Shown: one piece after another, positions 15,687 to 15,852 of the stretch
Position numbering within the stretch: position 1 is the stretch's first letter
Layout of the letters: each line of letters starts with the position of its first letter
Origin: JBBDNV01 sp040877415
Lineage (GTDB): Bacteria; Planctomycetota; Planctomycetia; Pirellulales; PALSA-1355
Direction: 5' to 3'
Length of the DNA stretch: 15,852 nt
Assembly: GCA_040877415.1 (NCBI GenBank)
Contig: JBBDNV010000141.1
Span: 1 to 15,852, forward strand
Notes under the pieces: model-generated
The model's input: the letters and a program-made list of their open reading frames with translations, nothing else
Databases searched by the model: none
What the model was told of the DNA's origin: nothing
Program-made: the position numbers and the translations under genes

Positions 15687-15852
15687 TGTGGCCAAGCGTT
15701 CGTCCGTTAGTACCGGTTAGCTGAGCGACTTGCGCCGCGTACACATCCGGCCTATCGACCTGGTCGTCTTCCAGGGGACTTTCGGGCAGATTGCCCAACG
15801 AAACCTGATCTTGGAGCGGGCTTCACGCTTATATGCTTTCAGCGTTTATCCG
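15687..15852 (-). rRNA. rrl: 23S ribosomal RNA, 3' end only (runs off the window)
   Basis: Minus strand. The last about 165 nt of 23S rRNA, recognised by GATAGGCCGGATGTGTA, AGCTAACCGGTACTAA, GCATATAAGCGTGAAGC and CCTGGAAGACGACCAGG. The 3' boundary is approximate, placed at the terminal GCTTGGCC segment that pairs with the 23S 5' end. The 5' part lies beyond position 15852. Spacer to 5S is about 134 nt and contains no tRNA. Confidence 0.93.

Overview
The window looks like a chromosomal piece of a GC-rich planctomycete, probably of Pirellula-like type. This rests on inference from gene content: a PEP-CTERM-sorted exoprotein, a membrane-anchored squalene-cyclase-like toroid protein, a secreted CehA/McbA-type PHP metallohydrolase, a Tat-targeted sugar isomerase/epimerase-like protein, several small secreted proteins of unknown function, and a very short 5S rRNA (about 107 nt). 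No species-level call is possible from the sequence alone.

Layout. Positions 1-1382 hold a tyrosine recombinase whose reading frame runs through the terminator and 3' half of an oppositely oriented initiator tRNA gene. This is the usual architecture of an integrative element lodged at a tRNA 3' end, with the rest of the element to the left of the window. A promoter and leader (1633-1774) precede the membrane-anchored toroid protein (1775-3487). Facing it is a two-gene minus-strand operon, a CehA/McbA-family metallohydrolase followed by a small secreted Pro-rich protein (6334 down to 3539). It diverges, through overlapping -10 elements at 6384-6390, from a plus-strand gene of a conserved family that appears to have lost its C-terminus (6427-6933). 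A structured leader with nested terminator-like hairpins (6880-7027) lies directly before an S8-like protease with a PEP-CTERM anchor (7055-8962). A convergent Ldh-type NAD(P)-dependent oxidoreductase (10087 to 9032) and a small secreted protein (10235-10810) follow.

From 10811 to 11317 there is no gene but a dense run of RNA signals: a promoter, a folded segment, an intrinsic terminator, then three more strong hairpins. All lie in front of a RhlE-type DEAD-box helicase (11318-12637). After a 600-base gap come the Tat-targeted isomerase-like gene (13245-14219), a small secreted protein on the minus strand (14785 to 14246), and a small Cys4 protein (14977-15339). The last two are driven by back-to-back sigma70-like promoters. 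A bidirectional terminator (15397-15437) separates them from the 3' end of a minus-strand rRNA operon: 5S (15446-15552), then the 3' tail of 23S running off the window.

Most genes appear to be independent single units of surface, periplasmic or housekeeping function. I see no defence island, CRISPR array, biosynthetic cluster or other clearly new multi-gene system. The most unusual signals are the RNA structures before the helicase and the PEP-CTERM protease, the Asp-to-Glu change at the protease active site, the truncated conserved gene, and the recombinase-tRNA overlap.
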